Assembly (NCBI GenBank): GCA_963931925.1
Contig: OZ007570.1
Span: 31,468,688 to 31,532,687 of the forward strand
DNA length: 64,000 nt
From: Onchidella celtica
Taxonomy: Eukaryota > Mollusca > Gastropoda > Systellommatophora > Onchidiidae
Reading direction: 5' to 3'
Shown: positions 1 through 12,895 of the stretch, in pieces
Numbering within the stretch: the stretch's first letter is position 1
Layout: the number at the start of each line of letters is the position of its first letter
Made by a program: the position numbers and the translations under genes
Notes under the pieces: model-generated
Databases searched by the model: none
Told to the model about the DNA's origin: nothing
Seen by the model: only the letters and a program-made list of their open reading frames with translations

Positions 1-1374
1 TACTTCAGTATTATACATGGAATATATCACAGACCTGCCAACTACAGGACCATTTCAATACAGGGAAAGCTAAGGGGATATGCAACCTCATGCCCCATAA
101 TGAAAACTGAAACCATCTGTTATGATTTCTGTGGAAAGGAGGGGGACAGTTTCAAAATAGTGCAATACACTGTAAAGGTCATATAATGTACTCCATGTAT
201 ATATGTATCAATATCATCACTTTCTGGCATTTTACTTGACCGGCCATTAACCTTAAACATGGCATGACTTTCTTTCTTTCTTTTTTTTGTTGTTATAAAG
301 TTCATGTCCTTCCTGAGACCCCCAAATACAGAAAATCTTCAGAGAAAAAGAACCCCCTATTATACAAGTGTTTCATCCACTGATTTCACTATACTCTACA
401 GGATATCAGGTTTTGAAGAAGATTAAATTTCAGTGGGTAACAAAGCTGTTTAGCTGTAAATAAGACTTCATCTCTGGAAGATTTTCAGCTTGGTAGCTTG
501 CCATGAAAGGTGAAAATAAAGTTATATTAATCATTGGCAAACATCATCAAGTCTGACTGGCAGGCTCACAATAAAAACAGTATACGTTTTTTATTTTTCA
601 TTTTGCTGAAGAAAACTGAATGGTGAAAGCTACATGGCCAAAGTTCCCCAAGTCTGAAGTAACTCAAAAATTCAAAAAATTGATTTCTACACATATTCAA
701 CTTCAACTATATTCAAAGCCACAACGGATGACCCTGGTTATAGACTTTAAAGCTGAAAAATAACTGAACAGCAAACTTTCAAAAATGCATTGTAACTAGG
801 CCAATTGTGCTGAAATAAAGTTTTTTTTTTTTTTTTTGCTTCCCCTGAAAGGTAGCCAAAACGAATACTACTGTTTTAGGGAATGATGATGACATGTACT
901 ATGTAGCTTATTTTAAACTGAGAACATTTGCTGTTAGATGTCCCCACATTAACAACGTAAACAACAAAAATCTTTCATCCTTCGGGCTACAAGAAATACC
1001 ATTTGCCAAAACCAGCAGAAGAGCCTTCATGTTCGTCTAAACTTTCTGGGAAAGTAACAAAAAAGTAACAAAAATAACATCTCCACAGCTTAAGAACAGT
1101 GTGGTAAATACTCAATTTTTAAATTTTTTTGTGTGACAACAAAATTTCTTTGATGTTTTGCCATTAAGCTCAGCACTACAGAGACCACCGCCCCCACTGA
1201 GCATTAAAAAAAATGAATCAATCACTCACTCAATAAAACATTACATACATTTTGACAAGATGGTCTCACCAACATGAACCACACAAAGAAACAAACATGT
1301 TTTTTTTAAAAATTCAAAGCAGCTAACAGAATGAGACATAATTATCATATGCCATCCACTTCAAACACACTTAC
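1..1374. other. Presumed CYB5R4 intron, left edge
   Basis: AT-rich with homopolymer runs. I looked on the minus strand for the next CYB5R4 exon (end of the CS domain) and saw nothing convincing. Confidence 0.5.
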
Positions 1375-1526
1375 TTATATGTACAAAATAGGAGAAATCC
1401 TTGATGGTTGCGACAATTTGTAGTGCGTTGGTAGAGACGTCCACAAGGACCAAATCGGATGTCATATCAGTCCATTTGGTGTAGATGACAATGGTCAAGG
1501 AACTATCTTTCTGATACCAATCATAT
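1375..1526 (-). CDS. CYB5R4: CYB5R4 (Ncb5or) exon: CS domain
   Basis: This 152 nt exon has a minus-strand acceptor (CCGGGCAG after a C/T-rich tract) and a GTAAGTG donor. It starts with the third base of a Thr codon and then reads YDWYQKDSSLTIVIYTKW, later LVLVDV, and ends IKDFSYFVHI plus one base. The Y-D-W-x-Q-x-D-S-x-x-T-I-x-I-Y-T-K opening and the I-K-D-x-S-Y-x-x-H-I close are typical of the CS (p23-like) beta-sandwich of CYB5R4, which lies between its b5 and reductase domains. CS domains of other proteins (p23, SGT1, CHORD proteins) lack this exact opening. Together with the b5 end at 49681-49762 this makes the assignment strong. The rest of the CS domain and the FAD/NADH domains must lie to the left of base 1, because no further exon was recognised in 1-1374. 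Confidence 0.9.
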
Positions 1527-2430
1527 CTGCCCGGGGGGGAGGAAAAACATTAGATATCACTTAAAACACATCTATACAAATAATTTTTTTTAAAAAAACA
1601 ACAAAACGCTGGCTTTTTAACAAGATATGGCCTTAGAATGACAAGGTTCTAGCTCCCTTCCATCAAGTTTTGAGAAACTGATGACTGAAGTCTCCTGTGT
1701 TCATAGCTTTTAGAGATCAGACTTTTTTTTTTTTCGTTTTAGTAATGCTTACATGGCACACCAAATCTGTTTGATACTTTGTCACACAATGGAGAAGGCC
1801 TGTAGAAGTAGTGTGCAGTGTGTAACTCAGTTCAGCCAAAAAAGTGGAGGTAAAACCTCATCATTCTAAGGGGACGTACATCTTACACCGCTCATACAGC
1901 TCTGACTTGGCGTGAAATTTTGCAGGTGTCTCCCTTTCTGCTTACGACCTACAGTATGTTCTTTTTCAAATCTGGGGTTTTGAAACAGAGGAGAACTGTT
2001 TATTTGCTTTGTGTCGCTGACTGATTAGTGGGAGTCATTAGCACAGCCACTCAGAATCCAGCAAATAATGCGCAAGGGATTGAAACCAGGACATAGTCAT
2101 TTTGATGTGGCACCTTTGCTCTTCAACATTCGTACAACAGGACAGTTACTAGTGTGAACAGAAAACTCAGACAAACGAAGCATGACTACACCTGGGTTTT
2201 TTATGCATTCTTTAGGTTACCGACTATTCGGTACGTTAATTCAAAGAGTGTTGCTCTATAATGTAACTTTTTGGCTATTTGAGGATACAAACGGACAGAC
2301 AGATAAAGAGAATGGGAACATTAGTGGTTGATACCACTAATAATAATAATAATGAAGATGATTCTATAGAATCCAATCCAGAAAATTGCTCTAGGCGCTT
2401 AACAGAGCGTCCTGTTGTCTCCATCTGCAA

Positions 2431-2465
<35 letters not shown>

Positions 2466-2565
2466 ATGCACAATCTACTGCTTCTACTCTTATGCTAGAC
2501 AGACAGGCACAGACAGGCTTGCATGTAGAGACCCAGAGAGAGAATTAAGTGAGAGAGAGATAAGA

Positions 2566-2566
2566 T

Positions 2567-2636
<70 letters not shown>
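2566..2636. repeat. (GATA)n microsatellite
   Basis: An uninterrupted AGAT repeat of about 17 units, next to GA-rich sequence. CT/GA tracts also lie at 2430-2464. Confidence 0.97.
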
Positions 2637-2637
<1 letters not shown>

Positions 2638-4619
2638 TAGAACGAGAAAGAAAGAGTGAGGGGGGAGTGGAAACGAGAAAAAACGAGCATGACTAAGGAA
2701 CCAATGATTCTAAAGGACAGGGAAATGATAGAACACAAGAAGTGAAAGAAGAAGAAAAAGTTAAAAGAATAAACACGCGCACGGACAATAATCAATAATG
2801 ATAAACGTGGAAAAACGCACCCGAAGAAATCCTTCTTTGAACTGAAATAGAAAGATTTCTTTCCCTTTTCGGCATCGTGGGGAAAGAATCAGCAAAAAAA
2901 AAAAAAAAGAGGAATGAAAGAGCGGCAAGCAAGAAAAGTACGCTGAGTTCCGTTAGAGGAGGAAGACGAAAGAGGCGAGAGGCAGGGGAAGACCTCAGAA
3001 TAACGAGCACATTTCAGAAGCTGAGAGGGGTCTAGTTGTCTCTTTCTCGTGAACAAGGAGGGCCAAGTGTTAACGAGATGATATGCTGAGGGCTGCCGAA
3101 ACTGGAAGGATTACACGTGATAATCGGCTTGAAGGGATAACAAGAATTTTGCAGATTTCACAGCACTGTCAGCAAATGTGGCGTCTCTTCCCCCCTTCAT
3201 ATCCGGGAATAAACATTTTCTCGCCATAGCCTTAACACTTAACAACCTGCCTATTGAATAGTACTAACACTCTCTAAAAAGCTGCCCAAATTTTGAGAGC
3301 AGGGTTACCAGTTTGGCCCAAATTCCAGAAATTTGGTTTTTTTTTTAGCTATGGTTGGGGTAAGAAAATTCATTTGCCTTTTCGGCTTTTTTTTCTGGCT
3401 TTTTTTTTTTTTCGATACATACTAAAATTATCTGCACAAAAACTAACATACCATGCTTCTTCTGAAACACTTCTATCGAGAAATATGTTTTGGGTCATTT
3501 AACATACATGTCCATAATTATGCCAAGATTTCTGCCGCTAATTGTGAAGAAAGAGCCAACCAGCAAGGTGAGTGTCCAATGGATTACAGGAGTGTACAAT
3601 GGATTCTATGGTTTATATTTTTTAAACTGCTACGGTTTCTTGAAAGACTGTCACCCACCTTAGGACTTTCTACACACATTGTGGTTCTGGACTGATTTAC
3701 TTCACCATGAAGCATTTAAAAAGCTGGCCACCTTTATTTGCCTAATAATCCCAGTCAGCAAAGGCGTACTAAAGAGGATATTTTCTCATTTTATCCTCCA
3801 TTAAAACCACTTGAGGCTGAAAACAGAGTACAGCTTAATCGACTTGATGCTATTGTGAGAATCGGGGTAGAACTACTGCTTTCAAAAAATGTTGCTAAAG
3901 CTTTCACTGCATCACCAGAAATACTTTGAAAAAAAAAAATTCACAGCTGACTAGATTTAAGCCAAATGTTCCACTCATATTACTTAGGAGAATGATATTA
4001 ACCCGGTTCTGGAGTTTTTCATGTGATATTAGCATGAAAACTATACTGAAATATTTTTTGGCTTTTTTGGGGCTTTTTTCAAGCATTGTTTGGCTTAAAG
4101 TTAACATTTCAATCTGGCAACCCTGAATTTGAGAGATCAGGACGAACGTTGCAGTGCGCTTCAGGCTACAAGCTACAAAGTTGACCATACACCGCACGTT
4201 GCCTCCGTTACTAACTACTGGGACTGTTATCAAGCCCTACAATAATTATACTTCGTCGTGTTTTCACCGTTTTTGAGCAGCTGAAGCTAGTTTTTTTTCG
4301 ATAAAAATTGGAAAAACTCAGTGTTATTTCATGGAGTCATGATTATGGCAGTAGGCATTGCTTGTTGTAGAGATGGAACGTTTGAAACAATAGTGAACAA
4401 GAACTCAAAGCAGGCTATTTGGACGGTAGGGATAAAGGTTGAGGAGGCGGGAGAGTTGTCGAATGCAGTGGAGATGAGATATCTCTCATCAGTGGTTTGC
4501 ATTGAACCAATAAAACCCAAATCTTGGGTGGAGAATAGGGATGCCAATGGTTTAATCCAATCCGCCACGCGCCGGGAGAAGCCTAAATTAGAGATTAGTC
4601 CATCCGTATCAATCTGGGT

Positions 4620-4822
4620 GGGGGTGGGAAACACACACACATACAAAAACACACACACACACACTGAAAAAAAGGAGAGAGAGACAAACAGACGGACAGA
4701 TAGGTAAGTTGGCGGGTGGACGGACGGAAGGACGAACCGACGGACTGCGGACAGATTAACAGAAAGACAGATAGATAGAGAGGACAGACACACAGACAGA
4801 AAGAGAGAGAGAGAGAGATTCC
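4620..4822. repeat. Cryptic simple repeat (CA, GACA, GACGGACG, GA)
   Basis: A succession of short CA, GACA, GACGGACG and GA repeats. The frames on either strand here are compositional artefacts. Confidence 0.85.
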
Positions 4823-5007
4823 TGCATCACACCCTAACATTTTCTATTACTTAATGAACCGGTAGACTGTGGGTCCAGCTATGAGATCTATTTCCAGCAA
4901 CACCCGACACTGGCCATTCTCATGTGTAATGTGGAAATGGTGTCCTCTTCTGTATTTCCTAACAAGTGAAGACTGGTGTTGCCTATTTGAGCATATATCT
5001 ATTTGAG

Positions 5008-5748
5008 GTTTGCCAATAATAAACAACAGTAATTGCAACAAACACGGGACACATCCAGCGAGCAATGGAACGTATCGAGTTCTGGCAATACATTCAGAAA
5101 CAAAGTACAGTAAAGCTCTTTACATTAGTTTGCCAATAATAAATGACAGTACATGTAGTAGAAACAGGACAAACCCAGCTTGCCACAAACGTATCAAGTT
5201 CTGGCAAAACGTTCAGGTACATAAAGAACGGTGTCTTTAAAACACTAGTTTGTCAATAACAAATGACAGTACATTGTCATGTAATAAAGACAGGACACAT
5301 CCAGCTTGCCACGGACGTATCGAGTTCTGAAAATACATTCAGAAACATAAAGTACAGTTAAGCTCTTTACACCATTAGTTCGCCAACAATATATGACAGC
5401 ACATGTAATAAAAACAGGACACATCCAGCTTGCCACGGAAGCATCGAGTTCTGGCAATACGTTCAGAAACATAAACATAAAGTACAGTAAAGCTCTTTAC
5501 ATCATTAGTTCGCCAATAATAAATACCAGTAAATGCAATAAAAACAGAACACGTCCAGCTTGCAAACGGGTGTATCCTGGCAATACGTTCAGGAGCATCA
5601 AGAGTAAATCTCTTTACTCTATTAGTTTGCCAATAATACTTAACCGTTCATGTAATAAAACCAGGACATATCCAGCTTGCCACAAACGTATCCAGTTCTG
5701 GCAATACGTTCAGAAACACGAAGAACAGTAACGCTCTTTACACAATTA
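5008..5748. repeat. Minisatellite, six copies of a ~120-130 bp unit
   Basis: Units begin near TTTGCCAATAATAAA at about 5011, 5131, 5251, 5381, 5511 and 5628. They contain ACAGGACACATCCAGCTTGC and TAAAGCTCTTTACA. The copies are diverged (about 80-90% by eye) and the frames across them are artefacts. Confidence 0.9.
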
Positions 5749-6004
5749 CACAGGCTAAAAAAATTCACCGCAATTTCGTGAGCTAGCCCAATAGCCACCT
5801 ATTATCTGACAAGGGTTAAATTAACGCCAAATCTACCAGCAGGCCGTTCCCACTTCGCATGCCATAACTGTCATTAAAAGGCCAGAACTTCACACTGTCA
5901 TCATCATCACCATCACCATTATCATTAATTTCATTTGGTGAAATTGCTGTGGTCAAGTCAGAACGAGCTCACGTCTCACGACCACACTACTGTAATGAAT
6001 GTCA

Positions 6005-6112
6005 TCTCCTGTTCTATCATTATGTTATGCTCTGTCTATCGTTTTGCTTTTACCTAGCACAACGTGAGCGTCACCGGGCCGACATGCTTTCTCCAAACTC
6101 AAAACTGTTCCG
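6005..6112 (-). repeat. Dispersed repeat family R1, copy (minus)
   Basis: Plus-strand text runs from TGTTCTATCATTATG through TAGCACAACGTGAGCG to GACATGCTTTCTCCAAACTC. This is the reverse complement of the 56962 copy, lacking its GAAGCGCCCGCC end. Confidence 0.68.
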
Positions 6113-6289
6113 CAGACCTGGCGCCTGGCCTGGCCTTCCAAGCTTTCATATCTGGCATCCCGCCCCCTCCCCCCATGCTTTTCCTCCGTCATAAATCATA
6201 TCTGAGTCATATGAATCGATGTGGGTTCCACTTTCCCCGAGACCTGCTATTTTTGTTTATCACAATCTTCTCCCCATCTCTCACACACA

Positions 6290-6780
6290 TCTGTTCACCA
6301 GTTCTTCAGGCCACTGCATATCAGACATTGTATTCGGAAATCACTCCTTTCTCTTTCTCTCCCTCACACATGTCTGCCCACCAATTCTTATGGGCTGTGC
6401 ATATCAAATATTGTCTTCGGAAATCACTTCTTTCTCTCTTTCTCTCTCGCTCTCTTCACCCCCACTCCCCCCTCTCTCTCTCACAAACAAATTTGCTCAC
6501 CAATTCTTATGGGCAAAGCATATGAAACATTGTATTAAAAAATCACTCCTCTCCCTCTCTCTCTTGCTCCCCTTCTCTTTCTCTTTCTCTCTCACATATA
6601 CATCGCTCACCAATTCTTATGGACTGTACATATCAAACATTGTATTCGGAAATCACTTCTCTCTCTCTCTCCTACTCTTTCTATCCCTCTCTCTTTTTCT
6701 CTCTCGCATACATCTGCTCACCAATTCTTGTGGGCGCTGTACATCACAAAGTGTATTCGCAAATCACTCCGTCTGCCTGT
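6290..6780. repeat. Tandem repeat with CT-microsatellite spacers, five copies
   Basis: A conserved block (CACCAATTCTTATGG ... CATTGTATTCGGAAATCACT) recurs at about 6296, 6378, 6496, 6606 and 6716. The copies are separated by CT-rich microsatellite of varying length. The long Ser/Leu-rich frames here are artefacts. Confidence 0.88.
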
Positions 6781-7429
6781 CTGTCTGTGTGTCTCTCAGC
6801 TCCTAGCCTCACTAATTCAAACTCTTATGGTTCCATCTACCAGTTACAGTCGACTTCCCTTTCATGACCTCCTTCAGTCATTATTACTTTCTCACTTACC
6901 CACACTCTTGTCACTGAATAGCTGACTCAAACATTTGTCACTCACTCACTCACCAAGAAATCAAGCAATCACTCAACCAACCGATCAAATAAACAACGAA
7001 GTAACCAACAGAGTGTTCATTCATTTCTTGGGACCTCCACTCACACAAGCGTATCCTTCTATGTGTCTTGCTATTTCTCGGAGGCTCAAGGCGCACTGCG
7101 TCAGGTTTGTTTCGTCTCGATTTTTATGTGAGATGTGAACTATGGCGTTAAAGAGGACCTCGCGCACCGAGGAGACTAGAACAAGCCGGTTTGACCAGTT
7201 AGCGTTCGTCAAAGCTCTTGAATCAGCCATACTGATGGTATATATGACCTAGTCTGACCAAAGTCTGACATCTAATCTCCATTCTCCTCTTCTTCATCAC
7301 ATAAATAGTGGTAAGAAACTCCTCAGGTGGAGTGACACAGGTGACGATCTTCAGAGGAAGAGTGGGTTCCCTCATTTAATGTTTCGGCCTTTAACTTCCT
7401 GGCACCTTCTAGAACTCCGACCACTACCG

Positions 7430-7695
7430 AGTTCGTGACTCGCGGTGTCCGTCACCCATTATTTTTTCCACCGCCAAGATCTGGGCTTGAACCAGTACCG
7501 CTGGTTTTTAGTGCAAGTGTCATAACCATTGATACTGTTGTTTTTTGTTTTTTTTTGCAAGTGTTTTATCCACTGATACTGGGTTTTGGTGTAAGTGTTT
7601 TATCCACTGATGATGGTTTCTGGTGCAAGTGCCTTATCCATTGATACTGGCTTTTGGTGCAAGTGTCTTATCCATTGATACGACACTTGTTCCAA
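7430..7695 (-). mobile_element. tRNA-like SINE head with tandemly amplified A-box segment
   Basis: On the minus strand the A-box-like ATCAATGGATAAGACACTTG is repeated about five times at roughly 40-60 bp spacing (7507-7690). A single B-box-like GGTTCAAGCCC follows at about 7484-7494. The first copy also has a B-box-like GATTCAAGCCC on the plus strand near 7710. It appears to be a decayed tRNA-derived SINE that became a minisatellite. Confidence 0.5.
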
Positions 7696-9524
7696 ACACC
7701 AGTGGTACTGATTCAAGCCCCGATCCTGACGACACAAAACCAGATCTGCATATCAACTTACAGCAATATGTAATAATTTTGACACCTAGCTGTCACTTCA
7801 CTTATAGACCTGCAGTAACCTCCTGACCAATTCATCACTGCCTTCCCGAATGCATCATTATCAGCTCTTCTCCCAATCACTGTTCTGTTTATGCTGTCAC
7901 ACAATCAAACACACATATATTACTATGCATAAATCTGACACCCGCAGAGACACACATGCGCATCGGACACACACACTCATAGAGAAAATTGCTCCTCCGT
8001 CTGCTCCTCCTCTTTTTGAAAACTACACAAAATGACGACTACACTCAAATGTTGCCGCTCTGAACATCTGGTCCAGCAAGTTGTTTGATCCCTCCAACGT
8101 CTCTCGCGGCAATACTCCTCACCAAACTCAGAGCAGTTTTCATTCCAAAACTGAACTGTTCGCTCTCAAATAATCAAAGACTCAAAAGCGCACGCACGTA
8201 TTTTCAAAGACCCGCTTTCACCAAATCTTTCCGAGGGCCCAATTTTTGCCCTGACCGTCGGTGCCCCTTGATCTGATTGAATTTGACTAAAGGTCAGAAA
8301 GTTCTATCACTACAAGGCTCATGGCACATTGTCAAGTCTGTTTTGCGGACTATGAAGTAAGATGGGACACTGCCACACTATTGCGACCGAAACGAGTCTG
8401 CCTCACTAGCCGATTCAAAGTTGAGTCAGACCAGACGCGAAACAAGACTTTACACACCTTTGTGCACAGATGGTTGGTGGGCGCTTCTGGTAGGGTCTCC
8501 TTCTGTCCTATCAAGACTAAGTTAGAATCCCAAACACGCTTCACCTTACAGGTAAGTCGGGCATGTTTTGTTAATTATATTCCGACTATCGTCCTGCTTT
8601 TTCCTTGCACAACATGACCGTTAGCGTCTCGACATGCTTTCTCCAAACTCAAACTTACATTAATTTGTGCAATCTAGTGCAATCATACAGAAGTTACCAT
8701 AAATCATTATTTCTCCGGTCCCCTTCCCCTTTCCCTGCTTTTCTTACCGTTAATCTTTAACCCCGTTCATAATCCCATCTATGGCCAAAGAGCCCCCCCC
8801 CCCTGCAAAAGTTCTTTTTGCATGTTTCGACAGCAACAAGGCTAGGAGCGTTTTTAATGACATCAGCCTCCCCCACCGCCATGTTCCCTCTTCTACGTAT
8901 CCTCCAAACCCCAAAAATTTCGCCGCTCCTCATAAAAAAATGAAAAAACAACAACAAAACCTCAAACTTCTTGAAATCCTTTCATCGATTTGCTACCCAT
9001 TCTCAGCTCTGAGAGCCCAAGAAAGAGCAGGGCGTAATCGACTGGAGAAAATCGGCAAATCAAAATATGACATCGGGTACTCTTCATCAAAATAGTTAAC
9101 CCTATTACTGCCATGGCCGATATTACCATGTTCTGTCGTGGGTTTTTGAGCCGGAAGTGATAACCTCATAAATTTAGATTTGGGGAATTTGGGTCGAGCT
9201 GGAAACCTCAACAAAGTATATCTTTCTGGAAGACTGATTTCACTGGCTCTAGCAATGCAACATTGACAAATTAAACGATTTAATTGGCTTGAGGCAGTTG
9301 TTGGGTTAATGACATCCTTCCACTGTCAAAATGGGTTCGTTGAATGGACAATTACTCCATTCAATTTCTGCACATAATGAAATGAACGACATAAACGCTC
9401 CCACACACTTCCGACTGAAACTGACTCACTCATTTCACAACAGTGACCACTGCCATCAGGGCAACCACATATCAATGACATTGCGAACCCCAGAGCTGGT
9501 AGAATCCAGAACCACAATACACAA
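7696..9524. other. CYB5R4 intron sequence
   Basis: Contains one interrupted R1 copy (8468-8655) and otherwise unremarkable AT-rich sequence. No coding feature is supported. Confidence 0.6.
8468..8655 (-). repeat. Dispersed repeat family R1, copy (minus, interrupted)
   Basis: GATGGTTGGTGGGCGCTTCT and GGGTCTCCTTCTGTCCTATC at the left, and GCACAACATGACCGTTAGCG with GACATGCTTTCTCCAAACTC at the right, are separated by about 60 bp of unrelated sequence. Confidence 0.68.
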
Positions 9525-9529
9525 TTAAG

Positions 9530-9760
9530 TGTTGGGCAGAGACTTGCTTTAGAATGATCCGGTTTGGGGATCATTCACTTCAAAATTTCTGAATATCCGA
9601 ATCATGATCCAAGTTTTACACCAGTTAAGAAAAATCAGATCTGGGTCCTCGGTCCATAACGAAACACTTTGTGTCGCTGAAAAATAACCCCAACATCTGG
9701 ACAACTGAGTTGATCCGTTTAGATGGATATCCAAATCTAAATCTGAACTCTCACCCAGCA
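9530..9760 (+). mobile_element. MITE with TTAAG target duplication
   Basis: This 231 bp element begins TGTTGGGCAGAG and ends CTCTCACCCAGCA (imperfect terminal inverted repeats). It is flanked on both sides by TTAAG (9525-9529 and 9761-9765). Its first 90 bp recur at 10086-10180. It is non-coding. Confidence 0.7.
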
Positions 9761-10085
9761 TTAAGAAACATACAGGTAGAAAAATCTGTTTCTTGCTAAT
9801 ATCGCAATATATAAACGGCCGAAACGGCCGCCACCGATTTCGCCCATAACACCCCGATGTATGGGACCACTCTCTCTACACGGCTCACCCCATCATCTTT
9901 TTCTACAACTCCTCTGCCATGCAGCAGCAACAAGTGGCCGCATTACAGCCCAGGCTAGGGCCGCGTAACCCCTTCCAAAACCGTGCTATTTTAAGATAAA
10001 CTTTCTGTCATGTGTGAAAACAAAAATTTTCAACTGAAGCAGGACGAAAATATGGACAGGGCTGAGGTCAACCTTGAGGAGAAGC

Positions 10086-10180
10086 GCTGGGCAGAGACTT
10101 CCTTTTGAGTGATCCGGATTTTCGGACCATTCACTTCAAAATAATCTGGATATCCAGATCATGACCCACATTTATGAGGT
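10086..10180 (+). repeat. Partial second copy of the 9530-9760 MITE
   Basis: The stretch from GCTGGGCAGAGACTT through ATCATGACCCA matches the left end of the 9530-9760 element with scattered substitutions. The right part is absent, so this is a truncated or decayed copy. Confidence 0.65.
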
Positions 10181-11807
10181 CTGGGGCCTCCGACAGCAAA
10201 CTCCAGACCGACGAAAATGCGTCAAAGCAAAGTTAACATGGCGTCGCAGAACGAAGGCGAAGAAGAAGAAAGTGAAAAGACCCATAGCTAAGAAAATAGT
10301 GTGGAGACTAGTATGATAGAAAGAAGGCAGAGAAATATGAAGACAGGACAGAAAGTCACAGTGAGAAAAGGATATATTATACGACACAGGAAATCATTTC
10401 CTACGATTTCCAATTATTCTGTAATTATTTCAGTTCGCATGAGGCCTCCTGGAATCACGTATTCACCCACTTTATGATGAAATGCTGTTATATTCATAAA
10501 CGAACTATAATTGGGGCACTGTATAATGTTCCTGTCCCCTTGTCTAAAGGGAAATGGGAAATTGATGGGAATGGGAGAAGCACAGGCTGTATCTGCGTAT
10601 GGAGGCTTGAGGATGGGAGAGGGTGGAATGCAGAACAGAAAAAATACATGAAATATGGGAAGACGGGAGGGTATTCGTTAAGTTTGAGCCTGGGTTAATC
10701 AAGACGCCACAGCAATGTGGCAAGGGTCTTTTAGAGTCAGGAAATGGGCATGAAGATCGACGGATGCAAGATAATGGAGAAAAAATATGGCAAAAGAAGA
10801 AGAGCAACAACAATTATGAAGAAAAAGAACAAGAAGAAGAAGAAGACTGAAAGAGATCCAACGAAGGGCCTGTCAAATATCCAAGGGTTTTCCGTCCGTC
10901 CTGGGTCTAAATGGGCCCAGAAGCAGTTACAAACGCTCGTAATGATCTCATTTCTGGTTATTTTTTCTCTTCACACTCCACGTTTTCCTCGGCGACGTCA
11001 TTGCCCATCTTCCCATAATTGAATTTTTAAAAAAAATATGCACGCGTGTGCTCACCAACTCACATACAGTTTCCATTCCTACCCGTACGTCATGGGGTCT
11101 CAGGGACACCAGTGACCATACTTTTAAAGAGGGTACCCTGATAAATTGTTCTTTAGGAATGTGGTTTCGAATATACACCACGACGTACGCCACGCATAGC
11201 TTTTAACGACATACGGCAAAGGTTAAGAAACAAGTAGAGAAGGATTTCGATGACTCCCGAACAAATTTACACTCATCTCTCCTGTCCCGGAAATTGGGTT
11301 TTCTGTCTCAGAACATCAAGAAAGCTGAGCTTTGTTAGTGCAACTTACAGAAGCGCGTTCGTTCATTTGGGGCTGTTTGCCGGTAAAATAATGAATGCCC
11401 GGGCTTGCTGCTCCAATTAGCGTGATTAGTTGGTTCGCATTCACTGTTTGTCCTCAGCGCGGATTATTACAAAGAGTGTAGTACGACAGTAAACTGAGGG
11501 TGATCACGGTCTGTGAGGACAGTAGGAAAGACCGGGCAATAGATACTGAAGATGTAAATAAAGGTAAGATATTTGCCCAATGACCAAGAGATCTATATTG
11601 ATAAAAGACAAACTTAAAGGACATTGGAGCACGGCATTCCCTACTCCTCCGTTAACAACTACTGCACAAACCTTTGAAGTGTACGCACTTAGAGTGCGGG
11701 GGAAGAAGAATCACACTTAAGCCCGGAGCGGTACAGTAAGCTGCTGGCAGACAAAAAGTGCACACCGGAATTTCTTATTCTTCTTTAGTAAATCCAGACA
11801 GACCCCT
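10181..11807. other. CYB5R4 intron sequence
   Basis: Purine-rich 10550-10850 produces Lys/Glu-rich frames that look compositional. Nothing else is recognised. Confidence 0.6.
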
Positions 11808-11913
11808 ATCATACTAAACCCGGTCAGACACAGTCAGCTTCAGCCATTATTAACACTTGGGTGTTCATTTTGCTGGCCGCAACTGGCTGTGTCGTTTCGG
11901 GCTGGTGTATGAT
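11808..11913 (+). mobile_element. Small inverted-repeat element (ATACTAA-CCCGG family), copy 1
   Basis: About 106 bp. The left end ATCATACTAAACCCGG is inverted at the right end (GTATGAT preceded by CGGGCT). The inner arms CACAGTCAG and CTGGCTGTG also pair. Related copies lie at 30187-30282 and 30817-30919. Confidence 0.7.
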
Positions 11914-12524
11914 ACCTCCTTTTACTGACGAATTTTTCTCAGGACGCCCTGCTTAACATTTATCCAGTGCAGGCAGGAGATTCCGTTTCGCTCCATAATT
12001 CACATCTCCCACAAAGACCCAAACAAAACAGACTCGACCCAGTGCGTCAACAGCGTAACAATAGACAATGAGAGGGCGCTAATAATAAACAAAAATCAAT
12101 AGCAACAACAACAACAACTACGAAAACCACGAAAGGAAAAAAAAATAGTAACAGCAAAAACAACACAGAAACAATTAAAACGATAACAATAGCAAGCAAA
12201 AATCCAGCCGGATATGAGCAAAAAAAAATTTAAAAATTTGAAAGACAATTACCAAATAAAACGGACAAGTGTGTGGAGATCAATAAACCAATGGATTGTC
12301 CATCGTCTTGCACAATTTTTTTTCCCCCGAGGACTTGTGTCTGTGTTGCTAAATCTGTCCGCCCTCGCCCTTAAAAAAAATAAAAAAATAAATGCGGCCC
12401 CAGAGGCAAGATTCTATAAGAGTTTGCAAATTGAATTCGTGTCGAAAATCTTCATCTCTAACTTTCGCCGGAGTCAAATCCGTCGTCAGTTCGATTGTTT
12501 TTTCCCCCTGTCTCTTTCCTCATT

Positions 12525-12826
12525 TCCTGTTCTTCTTCCTGACGAAGTGACAGAATTAAAAAAAACAAACAACAACAACACAAAATTTCTCTCTCTTTCT
12601 TCTCTCTCTCTCCTTCCTCAGTCTTCCTCTGGACGAAGTGACCAAAAAAAAAACAACAACCAAAAACCGAAGAATCTCTCTCTCCCTCTCTCTTGCTCTC
12701 TATCTCTTTCCCGGTCTCTTTTTCACACATTCTCTTTCTCTTTCCCCCATTCCCTGTGCTTCATCCAGACGAAGTGACGACCCCCCCCCCCCAAAAAAAA
12801 ATCTCTCTGTCTGTCTCTCCCTCCCT

Positions 12827-12860
<34 letters not shown>

Positions 12861-12895
12861 CCCCGGTTCCTCCTCCAGACGAAATGACAGACAGA
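12525..12895. repeat. Tandem repeat, four copies of a ~95-135 bp unit
   Basis: GACGAAGTGAC (GACGAAATGAC in the last) recurs near 12541, 12634, 12769 and 12879. Each is followed by A-rich sequence and then CT microsatellite. Low-complexity frames here are not genes. Confidence 0.8.

Larger units (their letters stand above)
1527..5007. other. CYB5R4 intron sequence, simple-repeat rich
   Basis: Holds the GATA, CT and CA/GACA tracts and homopolymers. Between 3290 and 4130 several short frames are T- or A-rich and not gene-like. Confidence 0.6.

Noticed and set aside
2490-2795. Minus-strand frame with repeated YLSI
   Set aside because: It is the GATA microsatellite read in frame.
6064-6867. Ser/Leu/Phe-rich frames up to 195 codons
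   Set aside because: Five copies of a tandem repeat with CT microsatellites create them in all three plus frames; no domain or splice structure.
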